Source of the DNA: Candidatus Sabulitectum sp.
GTDB taxonomy: Bacteria > Fermentibacterota > Fermentibacteria > Fermentibacterales > JCC-6
DNA length: 62,894 nucleotides
Reading direction: 5' to 3'
Assembly: GCA_021107435.1 (NCBI GenBank)
Contig: JAIOSV010000057.1
Span: 1-62,894 of the forward strand
Shown here in pieces: positions 17,423-25,512 of this stretch (position 1 is the stretch's first letter; every line of letters begins with the position of its first letter). Under the pieces are notes generated by a model. The model did no database searches, was not told the origin of the DNA, and saw nothing but the letters and a program-made list of their open reading frames with translations. The position numbers and the translations under genes are program-made.

Positions 17423-17709
17423 CGTTTGCTGTCCTCGGGACCGTACCTGGTGTGATAGCTGCAGTATTTTGAATCTGCTACAGCAGGTTTACCGCATACC
17501 GGACACTTTCGAACAGGACCCTTGGGTCTCAGAGGCTGGGGCTTCCTGTTGGGAATAAGGAATTCAGTCGCCCTGATAATGGCGGCCAAAGCAATCAGGA
17601 ACACTCCCCACCTGCCCAGCACCCAGGTGCCTGCACTGATTCCGAAGAAGAATGCTACTCCCCACAGAGCAGTGCCAATCAGAATCAGAGTACCTTCCAG
17701 AGATCTCAT
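17419..17709 (-). CDS. Small two-helix membrane protein with zinc-ribbon-like tail
   Basis: Protein of 96 residues. Two hydrophobic helices (about 7-28 and 32-50) are followed by a basic, Pro-rich linker and a CPVCGKPAVADSKYCSYH motif that could bind zinc through three cysteines and a histidine. The family is not recognised. It lies 12 bases downstream of the DUF5683-like gene and overlaps apbE by four bases, so it is translated as part of the same operon. Confidence 0.65.
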   Translation of the reverse strand: MRSLEGTLILIGTALWGVAFFFGISAGTWVLGRWGVFLIALAAIIRATEFLIPNRKPQPLRPKGPVRKCPVCGKPAVADSKYCSYHTRYGPEDSKR

Positions 17710-17721
17710 ACTGCTCCTTTC

Positions 17722-18498
17722 TTAAAGAAGATCAGAAAAACTGATCAGGTGGTTTAGAGCGAGTACTCCAATACCCACCTCGCTGTAATCATCAGTAAAC
17801 AGAAGAACAACCCCGCCGGCCTCGGCAAGAATATTAATTATGGGAGTACCATTACCGGAGGATATCTGCCCCCATCCCGGTAAGAAAAGGGATTTCCAGG
17901 CATGGTTTTTCTGCTGCTGAGCCACTTCTATAAAAACGGTTGTTTCCGGAACACCGTGCAAATCAGGAAGAGGGCTTGCGTTCATAACAGGAAAACCGGA
18001 TGTACCAACTTCCACCTCATTTACCGGGGTCATTGCCCAGAATTCCAGATGTGTCAACTTTCCTTCCAAAAGACTGTCCACCCTGGAAAGTGGAATTGTA
18101 ACCGATATCCAGCCCATCTCATCAAAGGTAATCAAGTCCACCCGGAATTGTGATATTCCCCCACCGCCGTGTGTACTCATATTATCCCGAATGACAGAGA
18201 AAAAATGCTCTATCGTCGGTTTTATAATTGAGGCAGTATAACAGATCTGACCTTCAAGCAATACATCAGAAGCAGTCATGCTGTCTGTGAGCATAGCATG
18301 GCGTGTACAGTCGAACTGAATTCCGGCTCGGGCTGCAATCTGAAGTGTGTTTTCTCCATCAATATTTCTGGTCTTTATACTGAACACACTTACTCTGGGT
18401 GTTCCCCCTACCAGGTCCCGAACAATGCCGAACTCAAGAGGAGTTTGAGCCTGCATAATTACTGCCAGAATAATCATTGCTGTTAGAGATAGTCTCAA
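17722..18498 (-). CDS. Secreted protein with C-terminal DUF5683-like segment
   Basis: Protein of 258 residues with a signal peptide (LSLTAMIILAVIMQAQT). Residues 20-190 are beta-rich with no known motif. Residues ~205-225 contain HAWKSLFLPGWGQISSGNG, the conserved element of DUF5683 proteins (KS-x-hydrophobic-PGWGQ), which usually sits before two short hydrophobic segments as here. It overlaps the M19 dipeptidase by ATGA-type coupling. Envelope location is likely; activity is unknown. Confidence 0.65.
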   Translation of the reverse strand: MRLSLTAMIILAVIMQAQTPLEFGIVRDLVGGTPRVSVFSIKTRNIDGENTLQIAARAGIQFDCTRHAMLTDSMTASDVLLEGQICYTASIIKPTIEHFFSVIRDNMSTHGGGGISQFRVDLITFDEMGWISVTIPLSRVDSLLEGKLTHLEFWAMTPVNEVEVGTSGFPVMNASPLPDLHGVPETTVFIEVAQQQKNHAWKSLFLPGWGQISSGNGTPIINILAEAGGVVLLFTDDYSEVGIGVLALNHLISFSDLL

Positions 18499-19364
18499 CC
18501 TGAAATCTCCTTATCCATTTCGAAGAACCTTCTCCAGTTATTTCCTGCTGCTTTATCAATGTCCTCGGAAGACCAGCCACGGTTTTCGAGAGCATCCAGT
18601 ACACGATGCCAACTTTGGGCTCCTTTAATTCCGGAGGGCAGGTTTTTTACGCCGTCGAAGTCACTGCCAAAACCAACATTGTCAACAGATGTTTTTTCTG
18701 CGATGTATTCAATGTGATTTACTATGGACTCTATTGTGGCCTTTGAACCATCCTTCTCCAGAAATTCGGGAACAAAAGTAACACCGATAACACCACCCCT
18801 TTTTGCTATCTCCATTATATCTTCGTCAGGAAGATTTCTTGTGTACCCGTTGCAGAGCCTTCTTGCATTGCAATGGGTGGCGCATACGGGCAACCCAAGC
18901 TTAAGCAGGCTCCTCCGGGATCGATCATTCAAATGCGATACATCAAGCAGAGTTCTGTCCTTTATGAATTTTTTTACAAGCTTCCTGCCATCTTCCGTAA
19001 GATCCATTTCAGAGCCGATTCCACCTGCGTAGAAATTGTCCCCATTCCACGTAAGACTGGCAACAATAGGGTGGAATGGAAGCTCCCAGCCCCTTGAAAG
19101 CGCCAGGCAGCCTTCAAGAGCGAAGTGAAGTCTGGGCTTCTTCGTAATTCTGAACACCTTAAAGTTGTTGAGCCCTCTCTTCCACATTTCCTCTTCTCTG
19201 CCAATGTAAGGCTCAATACATACAGCCATTACCTGATCAGTAACGGAGGACTCAAGAAGAGTTGGCAGATCAACATGAAGTGTATCGCTGCCATTGATAA
19301 AATCTTCTTCGGTTGATACTCGAATCAAAGTATCACAGTGGGCATCAAATATACTTCTGCTCAT
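18495..19364 (-). CDS. Membrane dipeptidase (peptidase M19 family)
   Basis: Zinc-dependent dipeptidase of 289 residues (renal dipeptidase family), which cleaves dipeptides including D-amino-acid-containing ones. Metal and active-site motifs are FDAHCDTL at the N-terminus, LEGCLAL (bridging Glu), DVSHLNDRS, ATHCNARRLC and FGSDFDGV near the end. No signal peptide is visible, so it is probably cytoplasmic. The start is ATG 19364 with AGGGAA upstream; an in-frame ATG at 19388 overlaps the previous gene and has no ribosome site. It lies in the dut-to-NusG-II minus-strand operon. Confidence 0.9.
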   Translation of the reverse strand: MSRSIFDAHCDTLIRVSTEEDFINGSDTLHVDLPTLLESSVTDQVMAVCIEPYIGREEEMWKRGLNNFKVFRITKKPRLHFALEGCLALSRGWELPFHPIVASLTWNGDNFYAGGIGSEMDLTEDGRKLVKKFIKDRTLLDVSHLNDRSRRSLLKLGLPVCATHCNARRLCNGYTRNLPDEDIMEIAKRGGVIGVTFVPEFLEKDGSKATIESIVNHIEYIAEKTSVDNVGFGSDFDGVKNLPSGIKGAQSWHRVLDALENRGWSSEDIDKAAGNNWRRFFEMDKEISG

Positions 19365-19371
19365 TTGTTCC

Positions 19372-19557
19372 CTATTCAGTTGATTCAATTGCTGTAGAAT
19401 CCCGGGTGCCCATAAATATCTGTGTAAATTGTCTTGAAAATTTCCCAGATTTGGCGATAAAGAATAGAACTGCCAGTAGAAGAATGATATAGATGATTAA
19501 TCTGTTGCCTGAGTGCTTCTGACCGTGACGTTCACGCCAGTCATCGGACAGGTTCAT
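19372..19557 (-). CDS. 61-aa single-helix membrane protein
   Basis: Small protein beginning MNLSDDWRERHG. A basic stretch precedes one hydrophobic helix (LIIYIILLLAVLFFIA), then a short tail ending STAIESTE. Its ATG shares one base with the stop of the preceding small membrane gene (TAATG), which supports translation by reinitiation. The longer open frame upstream in this phase is a shadow of that gene. No family is recognised. Confidence 0.6.
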   Translation of the reverse strand: MNLSDDWRERHGQKHSGNRLIIYIILLLAVLFFIAKSGKFSRQFTQIFMGTRDSTAIESTE

Positions 19558-19910
19558 TAAATCACCGCCTTTTTTAGCCTGAATGTGTGTCTGATTGATG
19601 GAAATACCGGAATATGCAGAGTGTCTGCCCATCTCACAACAAATGTATCTCCTTCGAACGAACACTGAGTGAATCCAATTGAGCAACCTGCTCTCCACTC
19701 CGACCACTTTACAAGAAATTCAACCTTTTTAGCGGCGGTATTGTTCAGTATGCTGACCTGATCAACGGTTTCATTCATGCCTTTTTTAACAACAGCCGGA
19801 CCGAGTATATAAAAATCAATAAGTTTCCATCCCCAGAGTACCACTATTGAAGCCAGCGCTACCCACAGAAGACAGCCCAGTTTTCCGTTTCTCATTCCGT
19901 TGTTCCCCAT
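19557..19910 (-). CDS. 117-aa membrane-anchored protein
   Basis: Protein with a short basic N-terminus, one hydrophobic helix (LGCLLWVALASIVVLWGWKLI) and an ~85-residue beta-rich domain that contains a possible disulphide pair (RAGCSIGFTQCSFEGD). A periplasmic domain is likely. The ATG at 19910 follows LptE by 44 bases, and the stop is coupled to the next small gene. No family is recognised. Confidence 0.62.
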   Translation of the reverse strand: MGNNGMRNGKLGCLLWVALASIVVLWGWKLIDFYILGPAVVKKGMNETVDQVSILNNTAAKKVEFLVKWSEWRAGCSIGFTQCSFEGDTFVVRWADTLHIPVFPSIRHTFRLKKAVI

Positions 19911-19954
19911 TTCCTTGGCGCGATAAAATCACTTCAGTCCCCAGGGACAAACAC

Positions 19955-20452
19955 TTACCAGCCGGAAAGACTCCTCCTGACAATCGCGTCAGACACCTGC
20001 ACAACAAGCCTGTTTTTGGCCGAGTCAAGAGTCTCCGTTGACGGATCATACAGAAGCCACTCCGACACAGTCTCGTCCCTTATAATGTACTCATTATCCG
20101 AGGTGTTACCCATAGACACCGAAACCCTCAATTCAAGCTTATACTGCTCTACTTCCTCACTGGCGGTGTATGTAACTGCTGTACGCGAAAAGTGCGTTAC
20201 TGAACCGGTGATACGAGCGTCCGGCGATTCATTGTCGATAGACAGTCGGCCATCCCGTACGATGGATTCTGTAACAAGGGATGTAATTTCCTGCTCAAGC
20301 CCATACTCTGTTACACTACTCCTGAACTGCTCCACCTCCACTGTTTTAATGTTTTCAGGAAGGGAACCTTTGAAGCTGTATGCACAGGATAAAAGAAACA
20401 GAATTGATGATAATACCACAATCTTAAATCCCTGTATGACCAAATCCACCAT
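19955..20452 (-). CDS. lptE: LPS-assembly lipoprotein LptE-like
   Basis: Outer-membrane lipoprotein of about 165 residues that would plug and support the LptD barrel in lipopolysaccharide export. It has a hydrophobic signal ending in the lipobox LLSC, then CAYSFKGSLPENIKTVEVEQF, the classic LptE opening. LEQEITSLVTESIVRDGRL and a C-terminal helix with DAIVRRSLSGW complete the family pattern. The N-terminus overlaps dut by 29 bases. The exact start among ATG 20452 and the GTG/TTG codons just after it is uncertain, as GAGGAG lies right against them. It implies a lipopolysaccharide-bearing outer membrane. Confidence 0.82.
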   Translation of the reverse strand: MVDLVIQGFKIVVLSSILFLLSCAYSFKGSLPENIKTVEVEQFRSSVTEYGLEQEITSLVTESIVRDGRLSIDNESPDARITGSVTHFSRTAVTYTASEEVEQYKLELRVSVSMGNTSDNEYIIRDETVSEWLLYDPSTETLDSAKNRLVVQVSDAIVRRSLSGW

Positions 20453-20867
20453 CTCCTCTTGCCGTTTCGGACAGTCTGGTAACAATCTCCATTTCAGCAG
20501 GCTCTACCGAAACAAGAACCGCCTGCGCGACGCGATCCCCTCTGTTAACAACAAAGGGTTCCCCGCCGTGGTTAATTAAAATAACTCCCACTGGTCCTCT
20601 GTAGTCAGAATCTATAGTACCAGGTGAGTTCAGAACAGTTACACCATGTTTAAGAGCAAGTCCACTCCGGGGTCTTATCTGCCACTCGAAACCCGCTGGG
20701 ATTGCTACTTTTATACCTGCCGGAATCATAAGTGTTTTCCCGGGAGGAATGATTACAGACTTCTCAACAGCAGCACGGAGGTCTACTCCCGCAGAGCAGG
20801 AAGTAGCCGGTTCAGGCAGTGGAAGATCCCCGTATTCGGGCAGAGTTTTAACAAGTATTTTTGCCAT
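20424..20867 (-). CDS. dut: dUTP diphosphatase
   Basis: Trimeric dUTPase of 147 residues, which hydrolyses dUTP to dUMP and diphosphate. All five motifs are present: AGVDLRA, RPRSGLA, GTIDSDYRG, RGDRVAQAVL and the C-terminal RGDGGFGHTG. The start is ATG 20867 behind AGGAAA; the frame extends to 20906 without a ribosome site. It is the first gene after the pnp terminator and overlaps lptE, so it probably heads the next operon. Confidence 0.95.
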   Translation of the reverse strand: MAKILVKTLPEYGDLPLPEPATSCSAGVDLRAAVEKSVIIPPGKTLMIPAGIKVAIPAGFEWQIRPRSGLALKHGVTVLNSPGTIDSDYRGPVGVILINHGGEPFVVNRGDRVAQAVLVSVEPAEMEIVTRLSETARGDGGFGHTGI

Positions 20868-20984
20868 AGATTTCCTGTGCATACGAGGTTGCCCGGCAAT
20901 GGTCACTGAGCAGAACTCAAAACATCTGTGCAGATGCCTGCCCCGGCATAATACCTTTACTGCTCTCAGTCAGCCTCTTAGTAA

Positions 20985-21010
20985 AATGGGCAGTCTTACG
21001 ACCGCCCATT
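20985..21010 (-). terminator. Intrinsic terminator after pnp
   Basis: Read on the minus strand, AATGGGC and GCCCATT pair around an inner GTC/GAC stem with a four-base loop, and the stem runs into TTTTAC. It starts six bases past the pnp stop and separates the translation/RNA operon from dut. Confidence 0.75.
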
Positions 21011-21015
21011 ACAGT

Positions 21016-23118
21016 TTATTCTTCAGAGTCTCCGGTCTGATCAACATCCTTCATGTTGAGGTCGATCTTTCCGTCGTCTCTTATCTTGTTAACTTTTACT
21101 CTGACCTTCTGTCCGCGCTTTAGAACATCCGAAACATCGTTTACACGTTCTTTACTGATGTTGCTGATGTGAACAAGACCATCAGTTCCCGGCATGATTT
21201 CAACGAAGGCTCCGAATGTCTGTATACTTACAACTGTACCCTCGTAGATCTTGCCTATTTTGGCAGTTCCCACGAACTGATCAATAAGCTTAAGAGCATG
21301 ATCAGCCTTCTCACCATCGTTGGTAAGAATGGTAACCATACCGGTATCATCAATATTGATCTCAGCACCGGATTCCTCGGTAACAAATCTGATGTTCTTG
21401 CCGCCGGGTCCAATCAACTTGCCAATCTTTTCCTTATCAATCTGAACAGTGATGATGCGCGGAGCATACTGACTGAGCTCCTCGCGGGGCCTGTCAATGC
21501 AGGCATCCATGCTCTTGAGAATGAGAAGTCTGTTCTCTCTGGCCTGATTGAATGCACCGACAAGAAGCTCCTGAGATACGCCTTCAACCTTGAGATCCAT
21601 CTGAATGGCGTTAACACCCTTTGTTGTTCCGGCTATCTTGAGGTCCATATCACCAAGATGATCTTCAACACCCGCGATATCAGAAAGAACTATTGATCTC
21701 TCACCATCAGTGATAAGACCAAGTGCAATACCAGCCACATTTGACTTGATGGGTACACCTGCGTCCATAAGGCAGAGTGATGCACCGCATACTGTTGCCT
21801 GGGAAGAAGATCCGTTTGACTCAAGAATATCTGAAACCACCCGGACTGTGTACTGGAAGTCCTCTGGAATAACACTCTCAATTGCGGTCTCAGCAAGGTG
21901 CCCGTGACCGATTTCGCGTCTGCCGGGACCTCTTACAGGTCTTACTTCACCAACGCTGAAGCTTGGGAAGTTGTAATGAAGCATGAAGTTCTTCTTGTAC
22001 TCGCCAAGAAGTGCGTCAATACGCTGCTCATCTCTGTCACCACCAAGAGTGGTTGTGACCAAAGCCTGAGTCTCGCCTCGGGTAAAAAGGGCGGATCCGT
22101 GTGTTCTCGGAAGAATACCGACTTCACAGGCAATGTCTCTGACTTCAGTACGCTCACGACCGTCATAACGAATCCCGTCTGTAAGAAGCCTTGAGCGAAC
22201 ATATTCCTTCTCGGCTTTGTAGACAGCTTTCTTGATATAGCCCTTCCACTCAGCGTCATCGGTCTCAACATCGAATTTCTCCGCTGCAATAACTGCGGAA
22301 CGTTCTCGTGTGTTCGCCAGGGCAGCTGCCATGTTTTCCTTGTTGCCCCTGCCGTAAACAGCACCGAGCTCCTCGGACATAATGGTCAGAACGATATCAT
22401 ACAGCCCCTCGGGAAGCTCAGGAATAACAACTTCCTTCTTTGCTACTCCCACAAGCTGCTGAAGCTTAAGCTGAAGATCGTTGATCTTCGCGGCTTCTGT
22501 GGCAGCGATTTTGATGGCTTCCGCTATAATGTCCTCTGAGAGTTCATCACAGTGCCCCTCAAGCATTACTACATCACGATCTTTAACCGCGACAACAAGC
22601 TCAAGATCACTTTCTTCAAGCTGTTCAACTGTGGGGTTTAGAACAATCTCTCCGTCAACGCGTCCAACTCTGATAGCGCTTACCGGCCCATCCCATGGGA
22701 TGTTGGATATCATCAGAGCAGCCGATCCGCCAATCAGGCCCAGAAGGTTCGGATCGTTCACTCCGTCGGAGCTGAGAACAAGACAGTAAACCTGTGTCTC
22801 ATCTTTAAAACCCTCTGGAAAGAGAGGCCTGAGGGGTCTGTCTATAAGACGGGCAGTGAGAACTTCTTTCTCGCTGGGCCGTCCTTCTCTCTTGAAAAAT
22901 CCACCGGGTATCTTGCCGGCGGCGTATGTTCTTTCACGGTACTCTATTGTAAGAGGGAAAAAGCCAAGGTCGCGAGTTGCAGGTTCACTGCAAGCGGCAA
23001 CAAGAACAGCGGAATCCCCATACTGAATATAAACAGATCCGTGGGCCTGCTTGGCCATTCGTCCTGTCTCAATTGATAATTTTCTTCCTGCGATCATTTC
23101 TTCAACGATTGTTTTCAT
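21016..23118 (-). CDS. pnp: Polyribonucleotide nucleotidyltransferase
   Basis: PNPase of 700 residues, the normal length, which degrades RNA 3' to 5' by phosphorolysis in the RNA degradosome. Two RNase PH domains (about 10-230 and 310-540) are joined by a helical region. The second carries the catalytic [21 protein letters not shown]-type block (longer in the gene; key Asp in EDHLGDMD). A KH domain ([15 protein letters not shown]) and an S1 domain ([20 protein letters not shown]) follow. It is the last gene of the rimP-to-pnp operon and follows rpsO by 86 bases. Confidence 0.97.
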   Translation of the reverse strand: MKTIVEEMIAGRKLSIETGRMAKQAHGSVYIQYGDSAVLVAACSEPATRDLGFFPLTIEYRERTYAAGKIPGGFFKREGRPSEKEVLTARLIDRPLRPLFPEGFKDETQVYCLVLSSDGVNDPNLLGLIGGSAALMISNIPWDGPVSAIRVGRVDGEIVLNPTVEQLEESDLELVVAVKDRDVVMLEGHCDELSEDIIAEAIKIAATEAAKINDLQLKLQQLVGVAKKEVVIPELPEGLYDIVLTIMSEELGAVYGRGNKENMAAALANTRERSAVIAAEKFDVETDDAEWKGYIKKAVYKAEKEYVRSRLLTDGIRYDGRERTEVRDIACEVGILPRTHGSALFTRGETQALVTTTLGGDRDEQRIDALLGEYKKNFMLHYNFPSFSVGEVRPVRGPGRREIGHGHLAETAIESVIPEDFQYTVRVVSDILESNGSSSQATVCGASLCLMDAGVPIKSNVAGIALGLITDGERSIVLSDIAGVEDHLGDMDLKIAGTTKGVNAIQMDLKVEGVSQELLVGAFNQARENRLLILKSMDACIDRPREELSQYAPRIITVQIDKEKIGKLIGPGGKNIRFVTEESGAEINIDDTGMVTILTNDGEKADHALKLIDQFVGTAKIGKIYEGTVVSIQTFGAFVEIMPGTDGLVHISNISKERVNDVSDVLKRGQKVRVKVNKIRDDGKIDLNMKDVDQTGDSEE

Positions 23119-23146
23119 ACTTTCCTTACATCTGACTTACTTGTAC

Positions 23147-23167
23147 CCGCAGGCCGTTTGCCTGTGG
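23147..23167. other. Hairpin between rpsO and pnp
   Basis: CCGCAGGC and GCCTGTGG form an eight-base-pair stem with one mismatch and a five-base loop in the transcript between rpsO and pnp. There is no T tract, so it is not an ordinary terminator. In Escherichia coli the same junction carries an RNase III processing hairpin used in pnp autoregulation; a similar role here is inferred from position only. Confidence 0.4.
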
Positions 23168-23204
23168 ACTTTTAACGAAAGAAACCGTAGCTCTGAAAGA
23201 CAAG

Positions 23205-23471
23205 TTATCTTCTAAGATCAAGTTCCTTGATAACACTTCTGTATCTGTCAATATCTCTGGATATCAAGTAGTTAAGAAGACGGCGTCTCTTGCCCACAAG
23301 CATCAGCAGGCCCCTGCGGAAATTGTTATCCTTTGGATTTGCCTTTGAATGCTCTGTCAGTTGCTTGATTCTCTCTGTGTGAATAGCAATCTGTACTTCT
23401 GTTCTGCCTGTGTTTGCTTCACTGCCGCCGAACTGAATTGCCAGCTCTTTCTTACGCTCACTGGTTACCAT
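23205..23471 (-). CDS. rpsO: 30S ribosomal protein S15
   Basis: Primary 16S rRNA-binding protein of 88 residues. Family blocks are GSEANTGRTEVQIAIHTERI, LTEHSKANPKDN and RRGLLMLVGKRRRLLNYL. Its ATG overlaps the ribF stop by seven bases, as in the ribF-rpsO-pnp order common in bacteria. Confidence 0.97.
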   Translation of the reverse strand: MVTSERKKELAIQFGGSEANTGRTEVQIAIHTERIKQLTEHSKANPKDNNFRRGLLMLVGKRRRLLNYLISRDIDRYRSVIKELDLRR

Positions 23472-24307
23472 TCTCTCAATACCTCCATTGATCTTGCAAG
23501 ATCGTTTTCTATCAGTTTTTTCAACATTTCTTCCGAATTAACAAAGGCAGGCTCCCTGATGAAAGATATGAATTCAACAGACACTTCAGCACCGTAGAAA
23601 TTCTCTTCAAGAGAGGGCACATGCACCTCAACAAGGTTCCTGTCCGGAACCACAAACGCCACAGCCTCAAGTTTTCTGCAACCTATCCTGGCGAAGGTCG
23701 CGTAGCTTCCTTGCAGGGGAAGAAGTTTAGACTCCGGGACTCTGATATTCAGAGTTGGAAACCCCAGTGTCCTGCCAAATCCCCTGCCTCTGGAAACAAC
23801 ACCGGTTGCTCCATAGGCACGGCCAAGAAAATCAGCAGCACCGCTTAAATCACCTTCGAGCAGAAGCTGCCTTATCCTCCCGCTTTTAACAGGTATCCCT
23901 CCGATATTCTCCGAGTCCACCACTGTAACAGTGAGCCCGAACTTACGGAGATTTTCTCTGAGAGCAACAGTATTACCTGAAGCATCCCTGCCAAACCGAA
24001 AATCGTACCCGACCACAAATCCGCTGAACGTTCCAATTTCATCCAGTAATCTGCTGAAATCCTGCGGTGTGGTAGCCGCAGTAACATCGTCAAACGGAAG
24101 CGTAATAATACTAGATATTCCATTGTCCCGCAACAATTCATAACGTTCAGCAGGCGTTGTAAGTCGGTTTCTCCACGAAAGTCCTCCAAACATCTGCCTG
24201 GGAACAGGTTCAAACAATACTACACTGCAGTTGGACCCGGCAGTATCAATAACCTTCATGTGCCCTTTATGCAGACCGTCAAAAGCTCCCAATGCTGCAA
24301 GTTTCAC
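23465..24307 (-). CDS. ribF: Bifunctional riboflavin kinase/FAD synthetase
   Basis: Makes FMN and then FAD from riboflavin with ATP. The N-terminal nucleotidyltransferase domain has LGAFDGLHKGHMKVI near residue 6 and VGYDFRFGRDASGN near residue 110. The C-terminal flavokinase has GFGRTLGFPTLNI (PTxN motif) and VEVHVPSLEENFYG. The length of 280 residues is slightly short of the usual ~305. It overlaps truB by four bases and rpsO by seven. It supplies flavin, which the ApbE of the neighbouring operon consumes. Confidence 0.94.
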   Translation of the reverse strand: MKLAALGAFDGLHKGHMKVIDTAGSNCSVVLFEPVPRQMFGGLSWRNRLTTPAERYELLRDNGISSIITLPFDDVTAATTPQDFSRLLDEIGTFSGFVVGYDFRFGRDASGNTVALRENLRKFGLTVTVVDSENIGGIPVKSGRIRQLLLEGDLSGAADFLGRAYGATGVVSRGRGFGRTLGFPTLNIRVPESKLLPLQGSYATFARIGCRKLEAVAFVVPDRNLVEVHVPSLEENFYGAEVSVEFISFIREPAFVNSEEMLKKLIENDLARSMEVLREW

Positions 24308-25158
24308 TGCTGTACCTGACTGGCCAGAACAACTCTGGGTTGGAACAGGTTACCATCGCAAAAGCCAACAGCCAGCAGATTACCGGCCATGTCCACCGCA
24401 ACTGCGGTGCCTGTGATTCCTGCTGTAAAAGGGTTCCCATGAAAAATACCCTGTGCGTTAGAGCCCGTTACACGAATCTGTGGATACCCGCGCATAGCTT
24501 CTGCCATTGAGAGAAAAGACCCTTTGTGGTCATCAAGCTTTGAAGCTTCATTGATACTGAATGGTCCGGCCATGGTTCTTCTTATGTTGTCCGCTACTGC
24601 GGGAATGTTTAAAGCCTCTCCGATATCCCTGGCCAGAGCTCTTATGTAAGTGCCGGCAGAAACGGTAACTTCCAGCGGAATTCTGTTGCTTAAAAGCTCT
24701 CCGGACTCCCAATTTGTAACTGTAACAGCTCTCTCAGGCATTTCAGGAGTCTCACCTGCCCGGGCGAGCTTGTATCCTCGTTTACCATCGACTCTAACAG
24801 CGCTGAAAGCAGGAACTCTCTGGCGAAATGTACCGGTAAACCCCGACAGCTCTGTTACCAGATCATCTGTGGCAATGTGAGAACAGTCAGACTCTTTCAG
24901 AACTTCGCCTGACATATCAAGAGTATCTGTAAGGAGACCAATGACCATATCAAATGAATAGCGCTTTTCTCTGCCTGAAATGTAGGGAGCCAGTCGGGTG
25001 GCCTTACCGAGAACTACAACCAGAAGCCCTGTAGCATCCGGATCCAGTGTCCCGCAATGCCCGTACTTTTTGAAACCGTTGGCCTTTGCCACTGCCATGG
25101 CAGCACGGCGGGATGTTACTCCGGCACCCTTGTCAAGAAGATAAACCCCACCTGTCAC
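24304..25158 (-). CDS. truB: tRNA pseudouridine(55) synthase
   Basis: Enzyme of 284 residues that isomerises U55 in the T-loop of tRNAs. The catalytic aspartate is in HCGTLDPDATGLLVV near residue 40. KRYSFDMVIGLLTDTLDMSG and GTYIRALARDIGEAL follow, and a PUA-like C-terminal region is present (AQGIFHGNPF). It sits between rbfA (gap of three bases) and ribF (four-base overlap). Confidence 0.95.
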   Translation of the reverse strand: MTGGVYLLDKGAGVTSRRAAMAVAKANGFKKYGHCGTLDPDATGLLVVVLGKATRLAPYISGREKRYSFDMVIGLLTDTLDMSGEVLKESDCSHIATDDLVTELSGFTGTFRQRVPAFSAVRVDGKRGYKLARAGETPEMPERAVTVTNWESGELLSNRIPLEVTVSAGTYIRALARDIGEALNIPAVADNIRRTMAGPFSINEASKLDDHKGSFLSMAEAMRGYPQIRVTGSNAQGIFHGNPFTAGITGTAVAVDMAGNLLAVGFCDGNLFQPRVVLASQVQQ

Positions 25159-25161
25159 CTG

Positions 25162-25512
25162 TCAGTCTTCCTCCACATTCAGTTTGCGAAGGGCAGAAAG
25201 CACTTCTTCCCCTTCTTTAACTGAATCATCCCACTGGAACCTGAGAGTGGGTACTGTCCTGAGATCAAGTTTACCCGCAAGATTCCTGCGGATAAACCCG
25301 GAGGCTTTTCTCAGCACTTGCTGAACATCCTCAGACTCAGTATCGGAAAGATAGGAAGAGACATATATTCTGGCGAATGAACCATCCCTGGCAAGTTCAA
25401 CCCTGTTTATCACGAGAGAGCTAAGCCTTGGATCAGAAACTTCCCGCTGTAGAATATCAGATACAAGCATCTGAATTCTGTTGGCTATCTGTTCTGTTCT
25501 TCTTGAATTCAC
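25162..25512 (-). CDS. rbfA: Ribosome-binding factor A
   Basis: Small KH-fold 30S maturation factor of 116 residues. It has RIQMLVSDILQREVSDPRL, a central ELARDGSFARIYVSSYL and LDLRTVPTLRFQWDDSV. It overlaps infB by four bases, in the standard order infB-rbfA-truB. Confidence 0.94.
   Translation of the reverse strand: MNSRRTEQIANRIQMLVSDILQREVSDPRLSSLVINRVELARDGSFARIYVSSYLSDTESEDVQQVLRKASGFIRRNLAGKLDLRTVPTLRFQWDDSVKEGEEVLSALRKLNVEED

Noticed and set aside
19558-19707. Longer version (111 codons) of the small membrane gene ending at 19372
   Set aside because: The first 50 codons lie inside the preceding gene in another phase; the TAATG junction supports the short form.
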